64,000 nucleotides of DNA from Blepharisma stoltei (lineage: Eukaryota > Ciliophora > Heterotrichea > Heterotrichida > Blepharismidae). This document shows, piece after piece, positions 34,371-45,146 of the stretch. The stretch's first letter is position 1, and every line of letters starts with the position of its first letter. The stretch spans positions 1,116,001-1,180,000 of the forward strand of contig CAJZBQ010000021.1 in assembly GCA_914767885.1 (NCBI GenBank), given 5' to 3'. A program made the translations under genes and the position numbers. The notes below the pieces were generated by a model that saw only the letters and a list, made by a program, of their open reading frames with translations, was not told the origin of the DNA and searched no databases.

Positions 34371-34587
34371 ATATTTCAAGCTTTCTTAAAACTATATCCA
34401 TTCCATTTAAAACCATTAGACAAAGAACGGCGTTTTTATACTCCATTATAGAGTTCAGCCAGATCTCGTTTGTCATTAAAGATTATTTTTTATTGCAGCA
34501 GTGATATAAAAAATTATAAAATACGCTTTGATAAATGAATCTATTTAATTATTAAATAATGCTGCTTTTCATATGTAAGATGTATAT

Positions 34588-35442
34588 TTAGAATCCTGGT
34601 TTTACTTGTTAATGTATTGGTATAATGGGCTAATTCATATTGTAATGTTTGGGCAGAATTCACTTATAAAGACTCATAATGGTGGCTATTCAAAGCCAAC
34701 TGGTACTGTGGCTCTTGGCTTTGGCTATGGTGTTAGAGCTTACTTGTATGAAATTTCTTGGTTCAGCAGATTTACTTTATCGAGCAATAGTAACCAAATT
34801 ACTCTATTTGATTCGTCTGGTAACCTCAAATATCTAGATGGGACTTGCACAGTAACTTGCCCAGATTCCTGGTGTCATCCTACTCAAAAATGCTTAGGCT
34901 TGGCAACTTCCTGCTCTTCTTGCGATTCAACTGGATGTAAAGCTTGCTGAACAAACAAGGATCCTACAACTTTTTGCAATACTGACTGCCCTCCAATCTG
35001 TGCTAGATGTTTATCTTCTACAGTATGCTCTCGATGCAATTCAGGGTATTTCCTCTATGATAAATCTGGGGCGACATCATGCGTTGGTAATTTTTATTTA
35101 GCTTGTATTGACTCCTGCGATTCTTGCACAACAACTCCTGATTGTTTTTACTGTGCTAACTCAATTGCTCAAGATGGGTTGACTTGTAGAGTTGATTCTA
35201 TTGGGTACCAACTCAGCTTCTCTATCCAAATATTGAACTTGATTTTGCTCATCCGCTTGTTTCGACTCTGACTAAAGGCACCATTGAAGTGACTCTAGGT
35301 GATGCAACAGTGATTGATACCTCAAGCTGGACTCTAAACTCTTGCGTTGCAGGCGCAGTAAGCTGCACAATTACAACTACTAACTTGAGTGCTAGTCAGC
35401 TCCCTGCTGAGATTAAGGTATCGTTTAACCAAGCTAACTAAT
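34588..35442 (+). pseudogene. 3' two-thirds of a family A gene (A8)
   Basis: Homology starts at TATTTAGAATCCTGG (YLESW), the same TA at which copies A6 and A9 are broken. The preceding ~45 bases (taaataatgctgctt...) match the end of the 43718-44429 insertion of A9, so the lost N-terminal half was separated by a related insertion. The frame is open through GFGYGVRAYLYEISW, the cysteine repeats (one TGA as Trp near 34948) and YFLYDKSG, then one base is lost near 35222 before the C-terminal module. Stop TAA at about 35440. Confidence 0.7.
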
Positions 35443-35637
35443 CTCATTTCTTAATATTTTATAAATTATAAATAAAAATATTTCATAAAACCACTTTAGA
35501 TTTATTATCAAAATGCATTTTATAATAATGTTTTAATTCACGCTGTAATAAAACAAGGTCTTTAATGACAAAGCAGCTCTGGCTGAGCTAATTACATTAT
35601 TTAAAGTGATTAAGGTGTCTAAACTTTTTTCATTTTT

Positions 35638-35904
35638 ATGAGTCAGCAGAAAAAGAAGATTGTGACACTCAAGGCTGCCCAAGAAGAAATTCAACATTTG
35701 GGACTTAGCGGGAGTGGAACATTTTTCGGATTCCTGGCTCCAAACGAAATTTTGCCTGAAATAGAAGAATCACAATACCTCGAGAACTCAATAAAGGTCT
35801 ATTTTTCCAAATACAAAAACAGGGAAGACAAAGGTGAAAAAAGGAGCTCTATGTTGCACTCATACTGGCACTGGAAGTTGCGGCAAAACCTGGAGATATC
35901 CTGA
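35638..35904 (+). CDS. LINE N-terminal open frame
   Basis: From ATG 35638, directly after the target repeat, an 88-codon frame (MSQQKKKIVTLKAAQEEIQH...) precedes the long frame. The long frame continues in another register from the A6 run at 35837-35842, where the homologous sense resumes (LYVALILALEVAAKPGD). The shift could be a programmed slip on the A run, a mutation or a sequencing error. No recognised domain; probably the head of the polyprotein or a short ORF1. Confidence 0.55.
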   Translation: MSQQKKKIVTLKAAQEEIQHLGLSGSGTFFGFLAPNEILPEIEESQYLENSIKVYFSKYKNREDKGEKRSSMLHSYWHWKLRQNLEIS

Positions 35905-38900
35905 AGTGCAGACAGCTGCCGTCCGGAGATGCAATAGTCATCTTCACCAAGAGCGAGGCTAGAAAGCAACTGCTGCAGGAAGGAAGAATGATGATCCAGC
36001 TTTGAAGTCAAAAAGTAAATGTACCAGTTGGACCAGTCGGTAGAAACGGTGACATTAACTTTCTCAGGTACCTCATGCAAGTGACATTACCAATAGAAAT
36101 CGGAATTGGAGATGTCTTGGAAGCCTTGGAGAGCAGGTGCAGAGTAGTGGAGGTTGTGATAGACAACATAATGAGAGATGAGAATACATGATATGCAGTT
36201 CACTTCAACCCCAACTCGAGGTACAGGATTTATGGAGAGTTTGCGAAACTGGAAGATGCGATAGACCTCCCAGAGGAAATCGTAATAAAAGGTAGGAGAA
36301 TCTTTATCAATCATGCAGCGTCGCTGCTCTGTGGGATCTGTAAGCAGATAGGACATAACGATGAGGGCCACAAAAGGATGGAGATGCAAAGAGAAGAAAG
36401 AATACGAGTAGATGGTATAAGGAGGAAAAAGAAGGAGGAAGAAAGGAGGGTGCGAGTGAAGGCTATAGGGGAGAATTTAGGATTAAGAATGAAGTTAGAA
36501 GACGATAAACATAATAACTCTACATATGCTGGGCTGATTAAAGCTGAGGAAGCCAAAACAGAGGCAACAAAAGAGCAGATAGATGGGAGGACGAGTGGAC
36601 TGGCAAAGAGAACTCCGCAAGAAGCAGGACTAGTTGATCCACCAATGAAGCGAGCTAAAATCAGGAAGAATCGGACTATGGCGATCGCTCACCTGAATAT
36701 ACGGAGTAAAACAGAAGAAGGAACAGATAGAGAAATTTCTGCAAGAGGTGGGGGTAGAATACTTGGAATAAGTGAGACACACTGCTCAGAAACAGATTTC
36801 CTACCAAAAATCAATGGATTCAACTGAAGCCACAACCCAGGAACAGAAAGAAGTGCGGGTGCTGGAATCTTATATAGGAAAGGACTAGCGATTGAAGAAA
36901 CCAAAGAATTTACTCAAGGAAGGATAGCAGGGATAGTGATTGAGAGTCAGGTAATAATAGAAGCTTACTCACCTAAGGAAGGGGACGAAAAGGCTCTGGA
37001 TGCTTTCTATGAGGGTTTAAACGAAGCTTGTGAATGGGGGAGAGCTAGGGGAAAATATCTACTACTATTTGGAGATTTCAATGCTCATATTAGAGGGTGA
37101 TGATCAGACCAAACCAACGGAAACGGACATCTTTTTAAGCAACTATGTGACGAATGAGGGTTGGAGATACTGCCGATGAACAAACCGACTCATTTACACT
37201 CAAGTGGATCCACATTCTGCCTTGAATACTGCGCGATTGACAGACACATATTAGGCAAAGTGATAAGCTATGAGGACATTCAAAATAACCCGATCAAATC
37301 GGATCATTTACCAGTACTCCTTAAAATATGAGAAGGATGGTGAGAGACGAACAGACAAACAAAGAAAATGCTGAGACTCGATAGGCTCCAAAGCTCCACA
37401 TACCTCAAGCTATATCAAGAAGACGTCAAGCGAGATTTGCAGGACCTGGACATGAATGGAGATGTTGGACAGATCTACAGGGAGATAAACAAGATCGTTC
37501 TTGGATCGGCGGAAAGAGTATTAGGGGTCAAAGATGGGCAAAGAAGTGTGCTGGGAAGAGATTCCTTGTTGCTGCTTCGTGAAGCACGGAGATTTAGGTG
37601 AAAAGCGTTAAAGGCGCTGAAGAAGGATGCTGGAAAGTATGATGAGCTAATGAGAAAGCACAGGCTAAAAATGAAAGAATTTAAAAGAGAAAGGAGCAGG
37701 ATAGAGGCCCTTACAAAAAGGGAGCAGGAAATCGAAAATGCAATCATTGGTGAAAAAGACATGTGAGTCCTTTACAACAGGATCAAAAGACTGAAAAGAA
37801 CCGAAATAATAAAGCTTAGTGGCAAAGAGGAAGAAGAGATGGTAGCATGGTGACAGGCCCAATACTCGGATTTGGTGGTTGAGACTGATCTCCCTAACGC
37901 AGACCCGATATTGCCTACCTGGGAAGAGGTGAATTGAGCCATATCTACGCTGGGAAATAAGAAAGCAACAGGCCCTGATGGAGTACCGGCAGAGCTAATT
38001 AAAGAAGGCGAGGAAATCATGAAGGAAATATATTGGAGACTGATCCGAAGGATTTGAAAAGAAAGATACTTACCGGTAGAAATGAAGGAAGCACTAGTGG
38101 TTCTGATCCCAAAAAAGAAAGGTACTAAAACACCGGAGGATTACAGGCCAATAACGCTACTTAACACGGTCTACAAAATATTAGACAAAATAATTGCGAC
38201 GAGATTGGCGCAGGAAATAAATACGAAAATGATTATGCACACATCGCAAGCAGGATTCATCACTAATAGGGCGACATCTGACCAGATACATAAATTGGGA
38301 ACAATAATTGAGTACTGTCTACTGAAGAAGAGGAAAATAAGATGCGCATTTTTGGACATTAGCAAAGCATTTGGCTCAATAAGACACAACAATTTATACG
38401 AGACTATGAAGCAAAGAGGGATCTCCACAGACAATATACGAATGCTGATAGCAATGTATAAAGAGGCAGAAAGCAGGATAATTATGGACGAACATCTAAC
38501 CAGATCTATCAGTATAAAAAAGGGTGTGAGACAAGGTGGAAGTTCATCTCCAGTATGCTTTAATTTTATACCAAACGAGCTAGCATGGAAAATAGACGAA
38601 ATGAACATAGGGGTTACAGTAGATGAAGACCGGCAATTAAAACTGGGGTTGCTACTCTATGCGGATGATATAGTGCTACTCGCACATAAAAAGAAAGAAT
38701 TACAGGCACTCTGCGACATATGCGATCAATGAGCAAAGTACTACTCGCTAAAGATTAACCAAAGTAAGTCGGTCGTGGTAGATTACTCGAGTAGAGCCGG
38801 AGATCTGCATATAGGAGTAAACGGACAGAGGCTAAAGCAAGAGAAACAGTTTAAATACTTGGGCAAAATAATAGCAAGGGGAAAACATAACAAAGCAGAC

Positions 38901-40777
38901 TCGAAGAAAACCACGGAGAAGACCAAAGCAGCATGTAGATCGACTAAAGCGATGCTGACAATGATGAAAAACATAAAGGCAACAAAAAAGGCCATCATAG
39001 CAAGAGCGTGTATAGATCCAACAGCATTGTACGCGAAGGAATGTAGCCAGCAAAACTGAGATGATATTGCGATGAAGGTAGCTGAAAATGAGAGGATGGG
39101 AGTAGCAAGAGCTATACTGGTAGCACCAAGAGGTACAGCGAGAGAAACAGCAGGGCTAGACCTTGGATGAATCAGTTTAAAGAACCAAATGAGAATGCGC
39201 ACCCTGTTCTTTAGAAAGAAAATGCTGGAAGCAGAGGACCAGCTCACAAAGGTGATAATGAAAATCAATAAGCACAATGCACTGGCCTGAGAAAAACGAT
39301 GCAAAGTTTATATGAATAATTTGGGAATTGAGGAATATGACAACAAGCAGATTAAGAGGACAGAAGCGAAACAGTGAAAACGAATACTAGAAGAAGCTGT
39401 AAAGAGATGTAACCTAAAGGAAATGGTGCAGAGACTGGAAGCCGAGACGTACAAAACAACGGACCTCTACAGATGGACGTTTGAGGGAGCCAAGGCTACA
39501 TACACTCCAGCGTATGTTCGGCTCAACTTCAATATGCACATGGCAATTGGTGCTATGCACAGTATGAGAGCAGGGTTTAACAGCAGCAATAGCTGTGCAC
39601 ACAAGAGACATCTGACCAAGACGCATTGTGTAATAATTGCAAGGTGGTGGAAACTGAGAAGCACATGCTAGTGCAATGCCCAATGTATGTGACGAAGAGA
39701 ACAGAGCTAAAAAATAGCATAAATAAAGTGTTACAGGATGCACTGATAATGGATGTATCATTGTATGATGACCCGTTGCAAGGTCTGGTAATGCAGGTTG
39801 CACAGGTACGAGAAAAGCTAGGAAAAGGTGTACACATAATAGACAAAAATGAGGCACGGGTTAAGCAAGCATTGAGCGCCAGTGAGAATCATCTAGAGTG
39901 GCAAATGCTAGAACATGAAGATTTGCCTATTCAAGGCATGCAACTACAAGGCATGCCATATTGTGGGGCGATTATGGACGGGGATACAAATGCAACAGCT
40001 GAGATGCTAGTGCAAGACACGCACATAATTGACAAAAAAGAGGCACTTAGCGACAGTGGCACACAAGGGAATCATATGGAGTGACGGATGCCACAACATG
40101 AAGATTTTCTTATGCAGGACATGCAATTACAAGACATGCCATATTGTGGGGCGATTATGGACGAAAATATTGAAGAAATTATGGCGTCTGCAGGTACTGA
40201 TGCTACACTTGGAACACAACTACAGCCGGTGCAAGCACATGCTGCACATGATATACAGGTGGCACATGATATGCAAGATGCACATGCACACACAAATGCA
40301 GCACCTGAAATGTTAATACAAGATGCACACATATCTGATGAGGAAGAGGCACGGATGAAGCAAGCATTGAATGACAGCGCTATACAAGGGAATCGTCTAG
40401 AATGGCCGATGCTACAACAGGAAGATTTGCTCATACAGGACATGCAACTACAGGACATGCCATATTATGGAGCGCCGATGAGTGAAAATACACAAGCTAC
40501 GCATGAAGTTGAAATGCAGGACGGTTGGCAGTGAAACTATAACAAAATAGAAGCAATGGATTTACTGATGTGTACGTGAAGATATGAAATGATAATAGAC
40601 AACTGAAGTAGGGAAGGGAAGCATGAAGTGGCGTTGGAGGTGGATCGACTAGTTAAGAAATTCCATGCAGCGACACTGAAGGAAAGAGCGGTGAAGCATC
40701 TTGAAGAATCAGGAAGGAAAGATGAAGTGGAATTAAGACAGAGAAAGATTACCTACTGATTTAAAAATGATCCATAA
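35838..40777 (+). CDS. LINE endonuclease/reverse transcriptase polyprotein
   Basis: Frame 0 is open from ~35838 to ~39600 with about 20 TGA as Trp, then shifts register within a CACACA run near 39595 and continues to TAA 40775-40777. In order: a charged lysine/glutamate-rich region (~36380-36480); AP-endonuclease with HLNIRS, GISETH, GDFNAH and SDHLPV (~36680-37320); reverse transcriptase with LDISKAFGSIRH, RQGGSSSP and YADD (~37950-38720); a CxxC-x7-H-x4-C knuckle (CNNCKVVETEKHMLVQC, ~39630); and three copies of a ~45-aa repeat. No RNase H domain seen. Confidence 0.8.
39850..40480 (+). repeat. Three tandem ~45-aa repeats at the LINE polyprotein C-terminus
   Basis: Units at about 39850-39985, 40040-40170 and 40350-40480 each read EARxKQAL..., then LEWxMLxxEDL, then the diagnostic QGMQLQGMPYCGAIM / QDMQLQDMPYCGAIM / QDMQLQDMPYYGAPM. 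The spacers are rich in Ala, His, Gln and Asp. Unusual for non-LTR elements; role unknown. Confidence 0.8.
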
Positions 40778-40809
40778 GGATCGTTGGGCGGTTAATTGCC
40801 GCTAGATAA

Positions 40810-40841
<32 letters not shown>

Positions 40842-41116
40842 AAGGTGTCTAAACCACGCTCCTAATAAAGGGACAAAGGTTTTACAATAAGGCTTTTTAA
40901 TTTCATATAAAATTTTATTAGCTATCAAAAGCTAAGAGTAAGACACTATTTGTCGAATGTTGAATAAAAAATAGTGCAAATCGTTTATTAGCATAAGAAA
41001 ATTGTTTAACTTCGCTGTCAAACGAATCTTGTAAAAAATATTTGCTTATCAAACAACTATAATCTGTCTTATAAGAAGATTAAAAGATGAAAGTTCAAGA
41101 TAAAGCTATTTATTAA

Positions 41117-41497
41117 CTCCCCCCCCCCTCCGTGAGCGAACAAAACCATTAGAAAAATCGGCATTTTTTGACCAAAAACCCACCCTCCGTGAGTGAAACA
41201 AAAATTTTTTAATAGAAAAAATTTTAATGGAAAAAAATTTTGATATATAAGTGATAATTAGTATAATGAAATCTAGAGCTAATTCTGTTTAATTTTAAAC
41301 AAATTGCGTTTTAAAACATAAATTTTGCAAATTAAATTAATATTTGCTTCCCAATTTTTGCAAATTAGGATTTTTTTAAATTTCGAAAAAAATATTTTTT
41401 ATAAAATTTATATATAAATTTTTTTTAAAAAAAAAAATTAACCCCCCTCCGTGAGCGAACAAAATTTTTTTGTTCGCTCACGAGGGGGGGGGGGGAG
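41117..41497. mobile_element. CTCCC-type MITE M6
   Basis: 381 bp between TAA (41114-41116) and TAA (41498-41500). Four copies of CCTCCGTGAGYGAACAAAA: two in direct orientation ~75 bp apart at the left and two as a tight hairpin at the right. This is the clearest example of the family's internal architecture. Confidence 0.9.
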
Positions 41498-41677
41498 TAA
41501 GAAATAAAAAAAAATAGCATATGGAGGTCAGCCTTGAAATTCAATTATATGAGGGAAAAAATTACCTTTTTAAAAGATATAATTTTAAAATATAATAATC
41601 GATATAAATTTAAATAGAATCCTGCTTATATATTGATAGATATTTTTTATTCTCGCATTTCTTTTCGAAGAAACTAA

Positions 41678-41954
41678 TTTCCCCCTCCACAAGCGAACAA
41701 AACCATTGATATACCTCTATTTTTGGTTAAAAATCTACCATCTGCGAGTAAAAATATTTTTTAATATAAAAATCTGTAATAAAAACTATTTTTATGCAAA
41801 GTGATATTTATTATAGCAAAATGTCTTGCTTGATTTTAAGCAACTCACATTTTATAGCAACAATTTTATTTGATTAAAGTTTTTTTTTTAAATTTTGAAA
41901 AAATTACCCCAGTTCGTGTGAATTTAAATCTTTGTCTTTCTCATAGAGGAGGAG
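41678..41954. mobile_element. MITE M7, same locus as M3
   Basis: 277 bp between TAA (41675-41677) and TAA (41955-41957), flanked by gaagaaac and gataatatt. The flanks match M3 (8116) and the empty site at ~12898, indicating a shared ancestral insertion. Ends decayed (TTTCCCCCTCCACAAGCG; ATAGAGGAGGAG). Confidence 0.8.
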
Positions 41955-42099
41955 TAAGATAATATTACGTTAAAATAATGAGTTAATAAAATTTAACTAA
42001 AAAATTCAATTTTGTTATTATATTTAATTTAAAAATCAAAATATTTTCTAAAAATTTAGGAACAGCTTGAATTTCTGCTCTATTTATAGATTTTTTGAG

Positions 42100-42705
42100 C
42101 TTCTTCAAACCAATATGGATAACTTTTTATAAGAAGAGGAGCTGCCACACAATGTGAAAGAGAAGTTCAGAGTTTCAAATGAGCAGAATGACCCTTAATC
42201 TCCCCCTCCGTGAGTGAACAAAAATTTTTTTTAGTAGAAAAATTTTTTATGGGAAAGAATTTTGACATATAAGTGATAATTAGTATAATGAAATCTAGAG
42301 CTAGTTCTGTTTAATTTTAAACGAATTGCTTTTTAAAACATAAATTTTATAAATTAAATTAATATTTGCTTTCAAATTTTTGCGAATTAGGATTTTTTTA
42401 TATTTCGAAAAAAAACTTTTTATAAAATTATATATAAAAATTTTTTAAAAAAAAAAAAATTAACCCCTCCGTGAGTGAACAAAAAAATTATGTTCACTCA
42501 CGGAGGGGAGGGAGTTAGGTAGAGCACGCGCAGGAGCTGAGTTGGGTATAACTCTGGATTAAAATTCTGGTCAGAATAGCAACAGTTATTTGGGATGCTC
42601 CGATCTTTTGAATCGGAAATGTTCGTGTCGTTACCATTTTAGTTTTGCCCTTTAGTGGAGTGTGGCATTAGATACCTTATACACTCTAATTAACGCAATG
42701 AGCTT
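42100..42705 (+). mobile_element. SINE-like copy S6 interrupted by MITE M8
   Basis: The left part is shortened by deletion; landmarks from agaatgaccc to the TTAGATACCTTATACAC segment and GAGCTTAGCCAGAGC target match S2/S3. It is split by the MITE at 42198-42514. Confidence 0.6.
42198..42514. mobile_element. CTCCC-type MITE M8 with an empty site in S3
   Basis: CCCTTA (42192-42197) and TTAGGTAG (42515-42522) flank the element. In S3 the same sequence reads CCCTTAGGTAG without it (8714-8724). The duplication is therefore TTA. Ends ATCTCCCCCTCCGTGAGTG and CACTCACGGAGGGGAGGGAG. Confidence 0.85.
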
Positions 42706-43717
42706 AGCCAGAGCTGATTTGTCATTAAAGATCTTTTTTGATTTCAGCGTGACATTAATAATTATTAGTAAAAGCATTTTGATAAATAAATCTATTTGAT
42801 ATTTAAGCTGATTGTAATATTTTTATTTATAAGTCAAAATATTAAGAAATGAGATTAGCGCAGTAAGTTGCACAATTACAACTAATAACTTGAGTGTTAG
42901 TCAGCTCCCTGCTGATATTAAGGTATCGTTCAAGCAAGCCTAGCCTGCAACGCAAGAGTTTAGAGTCCAACTTGAGGTATCAATCACTGTTGCATCACCT
43001 AGAGTCACTTCAATAGTACCTTTAGTCAGAGTCGAAACAAGGGGATGAGCAAAATCAAGTTCAATATTTGGACTAGAGAAACTGAGCTGATACCCAACAG
43101 AATCAACTCTACAAGTCAACCCATCTTGAACAATTAAGTTAGCACACTTAAAACAATCAGGAGTTGTTGTGCAAGATCTGGCAGGAGTCAGTACAAGCTA
43201 AATAAAAATTACCAACGCATGATGTCGCTCCAGCTTGATCATAGAGGAAATACCCTGAATTGCATTGAGTGCATACTGTAGAAGATGTTCATTTAGCACA
43301 GTTTTGCAGGGGAGTTAGCATTGCAAAAAGTTGAAGGATCTTTGATGGTTGTTCCACAAGCTTGACATCCAGTTGAATCGCAAGAAGTGCAGGCAGCTGC
43401 TAAGCTTAAGCATTTTTGAGTAGGATGGCACCAGGAATCTGAGCAGGTCCCTGTACAAGTCCCATCGATGTTTTTTTATTTTGTCCGAGAAATCAAATGC
43501 AATAATTGAGTTAAAAGGAGTCCAGATACTAGCTGAACTGAACCAAATAAGTTCATACAAAATGAGCTTTAACACCAAAACCAAAGCCAACAGCCCCACC
43601 AGTTGGAGAATAATAATCACCATTACGGCTGTTTGTTATTGAATCCTGCCCAAACATAATAATCATAGTGTTCATGTCATTCCAAAACATCACAATAAAA
43701 ATCCAGGAGTCTAAATA

Positions 43718-44429
43718 TACCTCTCGCAGATGAGAAGCAGCATTATTTACTAATTAAGATAAGCTTAGGAAAGTGTTAAGATAAGATGGCCTTATGATTT
43801 CAGTTTTAACAAATAGAAAAGTATTTACTTCCTCCTCAGTGAGTAAAGAAATATTAAGAAAAATCCCTATTTTTGTGTCAAAACAAACAAAAAATATTTT
43901 GGTATATAAATTAGTATCTCTAGCTGATTCTGTTAATTTTAAAAGAAACTAGGTTTGAACTTATCGCAACTTTTTCAATCTTAGCCTCTTCTAATTAGCT
44001 ACAGTCGCTCTGCCTTGACCTGGGCTGGCAAAATCCTTTAAATGGCAAACCCATCTTGAGGGGGAGGTTAAGGATCAACAGCTGCCCTTTATAAACTGTT
44101 CCAGCTAGAAATGAACTTCTAGTTAGTGCATTTTCCAACTAGAACATTGTTGAAAGTAGAGCTATCTAGCGTTAAAACCTTTTTTTCAAGTGCCACTGAA
44201 AGAAAATGCTGGGCGAGCGATGCAAAACCTGCCCGAACACAATTTCCTATTGCTTTAGACTCAATTTTCTTCTCTTTTTGGTTTCTGACAGCAGCAAACT
44301 CCTCAACTCTTAACAAGCCTAGAAGAGAAAGGGTAATCGTCAATTTATTTGAGTGTTTAAATTTTAGATAAATATTTTTTTTATGGCTGTGGCTAGATTT
44401 ATATGGCAAATACTTACAGAATAAGTATA
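43718..44429. mobile_element. 712-bp TA-bounded insertion in A9
   Basis: Bounded by TA at 43716-43717 and ending with TA at 44428-44429; excision leaves gtctaaaTAaaaattac, exactly the uninterrupted sequence of copies A4 and A5. It starts TACCTCTCGCAGATG and ends CAGAATAAGTATA. Inside are a half MITE (43828-43950) and a G+C-richer segment (~44020-44340) open in both directions for 80-96 codons, which I do not recognise. Confidence 0.75.
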
Positions 44430-44587
44430 AAAATTACTTCTTGGAACATTAAAAGAGAATGATTTGCTCTTTGTACTGCCACTACCGTCTATATAATCAA
44501 AATCTAAAGTACCTTCAGTTGTTGATTTTCCTATATAAGAATTAGAATTGAAAGCAGAGTTTCCAATTTTCATTACTTCTGTGCTAA

Positions 44588-44852
44588 CTCCCCAGTTAGA
44601 GAACGAAATTGTAAAAAAATCTTTTATTTTTGGCGATCCTCCGTGAGCAAACAAATTTTTTTTTTAAATGGATATTTATTATAATCAAATATCGAGCTAA
44701 TTCATTTAAATTTTAAATGAATTCAACACACACTGAATCAATTTTTACTTTCTAATTTGATTTTTTTAATTCCCAAACAATTTTAATATAAAATTTAAAA
44801 ATTAACCTTTCAATGGATAGGCAAGAAAATTTTGTCACTTCATAAAGGGGAT
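44588..44852. mobile_element. CTCCC-type MITE M9 inside A9
   Basis: 265 bp between TAA (44585-44587) and TAA (44853-44855). Excision leaves tgctaagggttgatt, matching gactaagggttgatt in A4 (10082) and A5. Left end CTCCCCAGTTAGAGAACG; right end TTCATAAAGGGGAT is decayed. Confidence 0.8.
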
Positions 44853-45146
44853 TAAGGGTTGATTAAGAGATGCATAATTGCCACAAGGTGTGAAGTTTAT
44901 GAGTCATCTCCACGAGAAGTTGTTCATATGGACTGATGAGCAACTAAAAGCTGGTTCCACATCTGAATTGGCTTGAGCAGGGCTTGTGTTAGCAAAATGA
45001 GTGCTATCTTGTTTTACCTTGACATCTGAGCTAGAGTAAAAAGGTTTGGTAAAAATAAGGTCAAAGCATGGGGTGAAAGTATCTGATTTGACCATAGAGG
45101 AAAGCAAAAGGACGAGGAAAGTATTCAGTGATAGGGAATAAACCAT

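Larger units (their letters stand above)
35608..40854 (+). mobile_element. Near full-length APE-type LINE with 17-bp target duplication
   Basis: The element body (35625-40837) lies between two identical GATTAAGGTGTCTAAAC (35608-35624, 40838-40854) and ends in a (TTGA)n tail of about seven units. It carries an AP-endonuclease/reverse-transcriptase polyprotein with UGA as Trp. The target is the rightmost part of a reversed SINE copy downstream of A8: the SINE resumes at 40855 with cacgctcctaataaaggg. The identical duplication and mostly open frames suggest recent insertion. Confidence 0.9.
42858..45146 (-). pseudogene. Family A copy A9, carrying two insertions and a micro-inversion
   Basis: ATG 45146 starts a leader and N-terminal module (MVYSLSLNTFLVLLLSSMVK, CFDLIFTKPFYSSSDVK). 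MITE M9 interrupts it at 44588-44852. The N-terminal module resumes to SNF at 44430. A TA-bounded 712-bp insertion (43718-44429) separates it from YLDSW (~43716). The cysteine-rich and C-terminal modules run to ~42946. The last ~88 bp of the gene (42858-42945) are inverted in place. Removing the two insertions joins the modules correctly; small frameshifts (around 43180, 43310 and 43560) leave it non-functional. Confidence 0.75.

Noticed and set aside
40812-40842. GATT repeat array as a CRISPR or telomere-like repeat
   Set aside because: It is the short (TTGA)n tail at the 3' end of the LINE and abuts the target duplication.
44119-44409. Overlapping 96- and 81-codon frames as real genes
   Set aside because: They overlap on opposite strands within an insertion and neither has recognisable features; reported only as an unexplained segment.
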